Below the pieces are notes generated by a model, which saw only the letters and a list, made by a program, of their open reading frames with translations, was not told the DNA's origin and made no database searches. From NCBI GenBank assembly GCA_964411235.1, contig CAYPKE010000001.1, forward strand, positions 1 through 43,284: 43,284 nt of DNA, read 5' to 3'. The position numbers were made by a program, and so were the translations under genes. Origin of the DNA: JAAYKM01 sp964411235 (lineage in GTDB: Bacteria; Desulfobacterota; Syntrophia; Syntrophales; JAAYKM01). Positions within the stretch are counted from its first letter, which is position 1. Each line of letters begins with the position of its first letter. Below are positions 40,358-43,284 of this stretch, piece by piece.

Positions 40358-41239
40358 ATGATTCAAAGCATGACCGGTTACGGCAAAGCGGAGACCAGTA
40401 TCGACGGGCAGCGGTACGTTGTGGAGATACGGTCTCTGAACCATCGCTACCTGGAAATTTCCCTCAAAATCCCTGGCAGTCTGTCCGCCTTGGAAGCGGA
40501 AATCAAAAGAAGGATTGCAGAACGGTTTTCCCGGGGTCGCATCGAGGCGGCCATCAGGGTGGATACAAACGGCAATGCGGAGGAGGGTCGGCTGGATTTG
40601 AACCTCCCCCTGCTGAGGAACTACCACCGTTTGATGATGCGGCTGAAGGAAGAATTCAGTCTGCGGGACGAGGTTGGTTTGGCACACCTCACCGGGTTCA
40701 AGGACATTTTTGTTCCCGTGGAGGTCCAGGTGGACATGGAGTTGCTGTCCCGTCGTATCGGTACCGTACTCGACGAGGCGATTCTTCAACTGTTCGAAAT
40801 GCGGGGCAAAGAGGGAGAGATGCTTCTGGTGGATCTGAAGGAGCGCATCCGGAGGATTCAGGACTGTCTGGAAGTGATTTCTCTCCGGGCGCCTCGCTGT
40901 GTCCAGGAATACCAGCGCAGACTGACCGAGAGGGTGAAAGAATTGACCGGCGGGATCAGTATCGACGAAGGCCGTTTGGCGCAGGAGGTGGCGATCATGG
41001 CCGATAAGAGCGACATCACGGAGGAGGTCGTCCGCTTGCGGAGTCATATCAGCCAGTTTGACGAGATGCTGGAGAACGGCGAAGGAATCGGCAGAAAGGT
41101 TGATTTCCTGATTCAGGAGATGAACCGTGAAATCAACACGATTGGCTCCAAAACGGGGGATTTGGAGATTTCGCGTCATGTTATCGATGTAAAGAGCGAA
41201 CTCTCCAAATTGAGAGAGCAGGTGCAGAACATTGAGTAG
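40358..41239 (+). CDS. yicC: YicC/YloC family endoribonuclease
   Basis: A 293-residue protein of the YicC family, an RNA-cleaving enzyme. It begins with MIQSMTGYGKAETS, then SLNHRYLEISLKIP, both diagnostic, and ends with QEMNREINTIGSKTGDLEISRHVIDVKSELSKLREQVQNIE, the other family hallmark. It overlaps gmk by eight bases, and yicC-gmk-rpoZ is a widely conserved order. Confidence 0.94.
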   Translation: MIQSMTGYGKAETSIDGQRYVVEIRSLNHRYLEISLKIPGSLSALEAEIKRRIAERFSRGRIEAAIRVDTNGNAEEGRLDLNLPLLRNYHRLMMRLKEEFSLRDEVGLAHLTGFKDIFVPVEVQVDMELLSRRIGTVLDEAILQLFEMRGKEGEMLLVDLKERIRRIQDCLEVISLRAPRCVQEYQRRLTERVKELTGGISIDEGRLAQEVAIMADKSDITEEVVRLRSHISQFDEMLENGEGIGRKVDFLIQEMNREINTIGSKTGDLEISRHVIDVKSELSKLREQVQNIE

Positions 41240-41855
41240 CACACCTTCCATAGGCAACGAGGCTGTTTTGCTGGTTGTTTCCGCGCCATCGGGGACAGGA
41301 AAAACGTCCATCTGCCGGGAAGTGATGAAAATGTTTCCGCAGATCGGGTTTTCCATTTCGCATACATCCCGCTCACCCCGCCCGGGGGAAGTGAACGGGA
41401 ACGATTATTTTTTTGTGACCCGTCAGGAATTCGAAACAATGGTCGCGCGGGAAGAGTTCGTTGAATGGGAGGAGAACTACGGGCATCTTTACGGCACATC
41501 CCTGGCGGTTCTGGATGCTCTGACTGCGGACAAGAAGGACGTGATCCTCGATGTGGACCCGCGTGGCGCCAGGGCCATCAAGGAGATGTGCCCGGAGGCG
41601 GTATCCGTATTTATCCTGCCTCCCTCCCTGGAGGCCTTGAAGGAGCGTTTGCGAAACCGGGGGCACGACGACGAGGAAACCCTGGGCGTCCGCTTCGGCA
41701 ATGCCATGGCGGAAATGGGGGAATATGTTTTTTATGATTACATCATTATCAACGATCGTCTGACGGAGGCGATCGACTTGCTGCGCTCGATCTATCTTGC
41801 GGAAAAAAGCCGCGTCCCGAGGAGAAGAGCGGAGATAAAAAAGTTTTTCGATTGA
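41232..41855 (+). CDS. gmk: guanylate kinase
   Basis: Phosphorylates GMP to GDP. It has 207 residues. P-loop SAPSGTGKTS is at about 17-26, the GMP-binding HTSRSPRPGEVNGNDYFFV follows, and GTSLAVLDAL and DVDPRGARAIK are present. The tentative start is TTG 41232, overlapping the yicC stop; a later start would remove the N-terminal beta strand. Next in the operon is rpoZ. Confidence 0.95.
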   Translation: MSSTPSIGNEAVLLVVSAPSGTGKTSICREVMKMFPQIGFSISHTSRSPRPGEVNGNDYFFVTRQEFETMVAREEFVEWEENYGHLYGTSLAVLDALTADKKDVILDVDPRGARAIKEMCPEAVSVFILPPSLEALKERLRNRGHDDEETLGVRFGNAMAEMGEYVFYDYIIINDRLTEAIDLLRSIYLAEKSRVPRRRAEIKKFFD

Positions 41856-41872
41856 TCGGAGGAAAATCAGTT

Positions 41873-42154
41873 ATGGCGAGAATTACCATCGAAGACGCTT
41901 TAGAAAAAGCTCAGACCCGTTTTGGTCTCGTGATGTTGACGGCACAACGCACCAGGCAGCTGCTGAAGGGGTCTGCACCCTTGGCGGACATCCGCAACAA
42001 CCGGGAAATCGTTGCGGCCCTGAGGGAAATTGCCGCAGGCAAAGTGAGCTATGCGCGTCCCGAATTTCTCAAGGGCGCGAAAGAAGATTTCAAGCCCATT
42101 CCCGATGATACGGAATTCGTGGGCGACGATGATTATGCGGAACCGGAACTCTGA
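41873..42154 (+). CDS. rpoZ: DNA-directed RNA polymerase omega subunit
   Basis: A 93-residue subunit. It starts MARITIEDALEKAQTRFGLVMLTAQRTRQLLKG, with the N-terminal core helix and R-A/T-x-Q-L pattern of omega. It ends in an acidic tail (FVGDDDYAEPEL). ATG 41873 has a strong ggaggaaaa; the longer in-frame start at 41852 is not needed. It overlaps pyrF by about 20 bases. Confidence 0.94.
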   Translation: MARITIEDALEKAQTRFGLVMLTAQRTRQLLKGSAPLADIRNNREIVAALREIAAGKVSYARPEFLKGAKEDFKPIPDDTEFVGDDDYAEPEL

Positions 42155-42893
42155 TCCGCGGGGTAAATTGATTTTTGCCCTCGATGTTGGAGAAAGTCTT
42201 GAAGAGGCCCTTTCCTGGGTAGAGCTCCTTTCAGGTCATGTCGGTCTCTTCAAAATAGGCAAGGAGGCCTTTACCTTTTGGGGGCCGGACATCGTCCGGC
42301 AGGTTCAGCAGCGTGGGGGCGGTGTCTTTCTGGACCTCAAATTTCATGACATTCCCAATACGGTTGCCCGAGCGGCGGAAGCGGCGACGGACCTTCGGAT
42401 TTCCATGTTTAACATCCACGCGTCCGGCGGTAAGAAGATGATGTCCGAAGCGGTCTCGGCCACGCGTCGTTTTGCAGAGAAAAGGGTCCTGCCTGTGCCG
42501 GTGATTCTGGCCGTGACCATTCTCACCAGCCTGAACGATCAGGATCTTCTGGACATCGGTTTCCGGGGAGGCATGCAGGAAACGGTTCTGGGATTGGCCC
42601 GTATGGCCCAGGACGCAGGCGTGTCCGGCGTGGTTGCATCGCCTCAGGATATCGCCGCGATCAAGGCGGCCTGCGGTTCGGATTTTCTTATCGTCACACC
42701 CGGTATCCGCGGGACCGGTGCGGCGGCGGACGACCAGAAAAGGACTCTGACGCCTTTCGAGGCGGTGGCTTTGGGAGCCGACTATCTGGTCGTCGGACGT
42801 CCCATCCGCCTGGCCTTGAATCCGGCTATGGAAGCGGATGCCATTGTCGATGAAATGTCCCGGGGCATCGCTCGGCGCGTCGGCGAACAATAG
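42135..42893 (+). CDS. pyrF: orotidine-5'-phosphate decarboxylase
   Basis: Final step of UMP synthesis. It has 252 residues, a TIM barrel with LIFALDVGE (substrate Asp) and GVFLDLKFHDIPNTV, containing the catalytic Asp-Lys-x-x-x-Asp set, and FLIVTPGIRGTG and YLVVGRPI near the C-terminus for phosphate binding. The ATG 42135 lies within the end of rpoZ; its ribosome site is weak, so translation is probably coupled. An in-frame extension to 42051 is not protein-like. Confidence 0.95.
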   Translation: MRNRNSDPRGKLIFALDVGESLEEALSWVELLSGHVGLFKIGKEAFTFWGPDIVRQVQQRGGGVFLDLKFHDIPNTVARAAEAATDLRISMFNIHASGGKKMMSEAVSATRRFAEKRVLPVPVILAVTILTSLNDQDLLDIGFRGGMQETVLGLARMAQDAGVSGVVASPQDIAAIKAACGSDFLIVTPGIRGTGAAADDQKRTLTPFEAVALGADYLVVGRPIRLALNPAMEADAIVDEMSRGIARRVGEQ

Positions 42894-42902
42894 CAGCACA
42901 TC

Positions 42903-42929
42903 AAACGGGGCATCGATGCGATGCCGTTT
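42903..42929 (+). terminator. hairpin after pyrF
   Basis: GGCATCG (42909-42915) pairs with CGATGCC (42919-42925) around three bases, extended by AAAC (42903-42906) and GTTT (42926-42929) with a two-base bulge. It begins nine bases after the pyrF stop at 42893. The bases after it are not a T-run, so it is a weak intrinsic terminator or an RNA-stabilising hairpin. Confidence 0.35.
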
Positions 42930-43029
42930 CGGAAATTCTCTTCTAAATATTTAGGGGCGGATATGCTGCAATTACCGTGTCCGCATACACGGGATGCGGG
43001 CCGTTACGGCGTTCTTTCCGGAGAGATCA

Positions 43030-43284
43030 ATGAAGTTGATTTATGGTATTAATCCTCTCATGGAAGCCCTGAAAACGGATGCCGGGCAACTGCAGAGGGT
43101 GATGATCGTTCAGGGCAGGCAAGGCGACATCATCCGCAAGCTGAAGGACCTGGCAGCGGAAAAAGGGTTGTCTGTTGGTTATGTCAACAAAGAAGAGATG
43201 GATCGTCTGGTGGGAAATCCCTTTCATCAGGGTGTTGCCGGGACAGGCCGGGATTTCCGTTATGCAACCGTGGAAGATATCGTT
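43030..43284 (+). CDS. rlmB: 23S rRNA 2'-O-methyltransferase (RlmB/TrmH family), partial
   Basis: The frame is open to the right edge (85 codons visible). The start MKLIYGINPLMEALKTDAGQLQRVMI, followed by RKLKDLAAEKGLSVGYVNKEEMDRLVG and HQGVAG, is the N-terminal substrate-binding (SpoU_sub_bind) domain of the family, for the enzyme that methylates G2251 of 23S rRNA. The SPOUT catalytic domain lies outside the window. ATG 43030 follows ccggagag. Confidence 0.88.
   Translation, partial: MKLIYGINPLMEALKTDAGQLQRVMIVQGRQGDIIRKLKDLAAEKGLSVGYVNKEEMDRLVGNPFHQGVAGTGRDFRYATVEDIV

Noticed and set aside
1..43284. tRNA, rRNA, CRISPR array or toxin-antitoxin module
   Set aside because: No cloverleaf with a TTCGAA/TTCAAA arm in a non-coding region, no spaced repeat array, and no recognised toxin or antitoxin pair was found by eye.

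Overview
The window reads as ordinary chromosome of a Gram-negative, anaerobic-type bacterium. The best guess is a deltaproteobacterium (Desulfobacterota, perhaps the Syntrophales). This rests on protein content: a yicC-gmk-rpoZ-pyrF-rlmB housekeeping run preceded by a heptose-7-phosphate kinase and a DUF4416 protein, a bactofilin next to an M23 peptidase, DUF1329, a CheX-type protein, and a YqeC-type selenium/molybdenum hydroxylase accessory gene. No rRNA, tRNA, CRISPR array, phage gene or intact insertion sequence was recognised.

Layout. 1-141: a reversed, truncated ISL3-type transposase remnant. 148-4661 (+): tag, a lipoprotein, a small membrane protein, a methyltransferase, and prfC behind a good sigma-70 promoter. 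4891-5850 (+): a cyclic-nucleotide-binding plus degenerate GGDEF protein. 6100-13106 (+): a molybdenum block, with a molybdopterin-binding protein, a YqeC-MobA fusion, a TauE/SafE permease, a ModABC-type transporter and a methyltransferase-fold protein. A 34-residue basic microprotein follows at 13214. 13371-16901 (-): M23 peptidase, bactofilin, isochorismatase-like hydrolase, a solitary adenine/cytosine-N4-type DNA methyltransferase and an ICMT-like membrane methyltransferase. 17438-21223 (+): aguB-aguA for agmatine to putrescine, then a secreted amidohydrolase. 21317-25661 (-): DUF1329 protein, GT39-type glycosyltransferase with a textbook terminator, a divergent GroES-like protein with a possible small ORF coupled to it, and mscL. 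25913-30313 (+): an unknown membrane protein, the NAD(P)HX repair enzyme, MarC and an M29 aminopeptidase. 30402-31763 (-): a small unknown and a polyprenyl diphosphate synthase. 31895-32209 (+): gdx/sugE. 32211-38466 (-): plsC-uppP, a hairpin pair, then cheX-like, ftsK and rimO. 38741-43284 (+): hldE-type kinase, DUF4416, yicC, gmk, rpoZ, pyrF and a partial rlmB.

How the genes fit together. The most coherent specialised set is 6100-12298: oxyanion uptake (ModABC), cofactor handling (molybdopterin-binding protein with a C-terminal Cys cluster) and nucleotide attachment plus selenium-hydroxylase accessory function (YqeC-MobA fusion). These look like maturation genes for a molybdenum hydroxylase whose structural subunits are not in the window. 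Envelope functions recur elsewhere: undecaprenyl-PP recycling, acyltransferase, polyprenyl synthase, heptose kinase, GT39, bactofilin/M23 and MscL.

The sequence was read by eye with no database search. Family names rest on visible motifs and remembered family patterns. Starts were chosen from Shine-Dalgarno position and overlap with neighbours.
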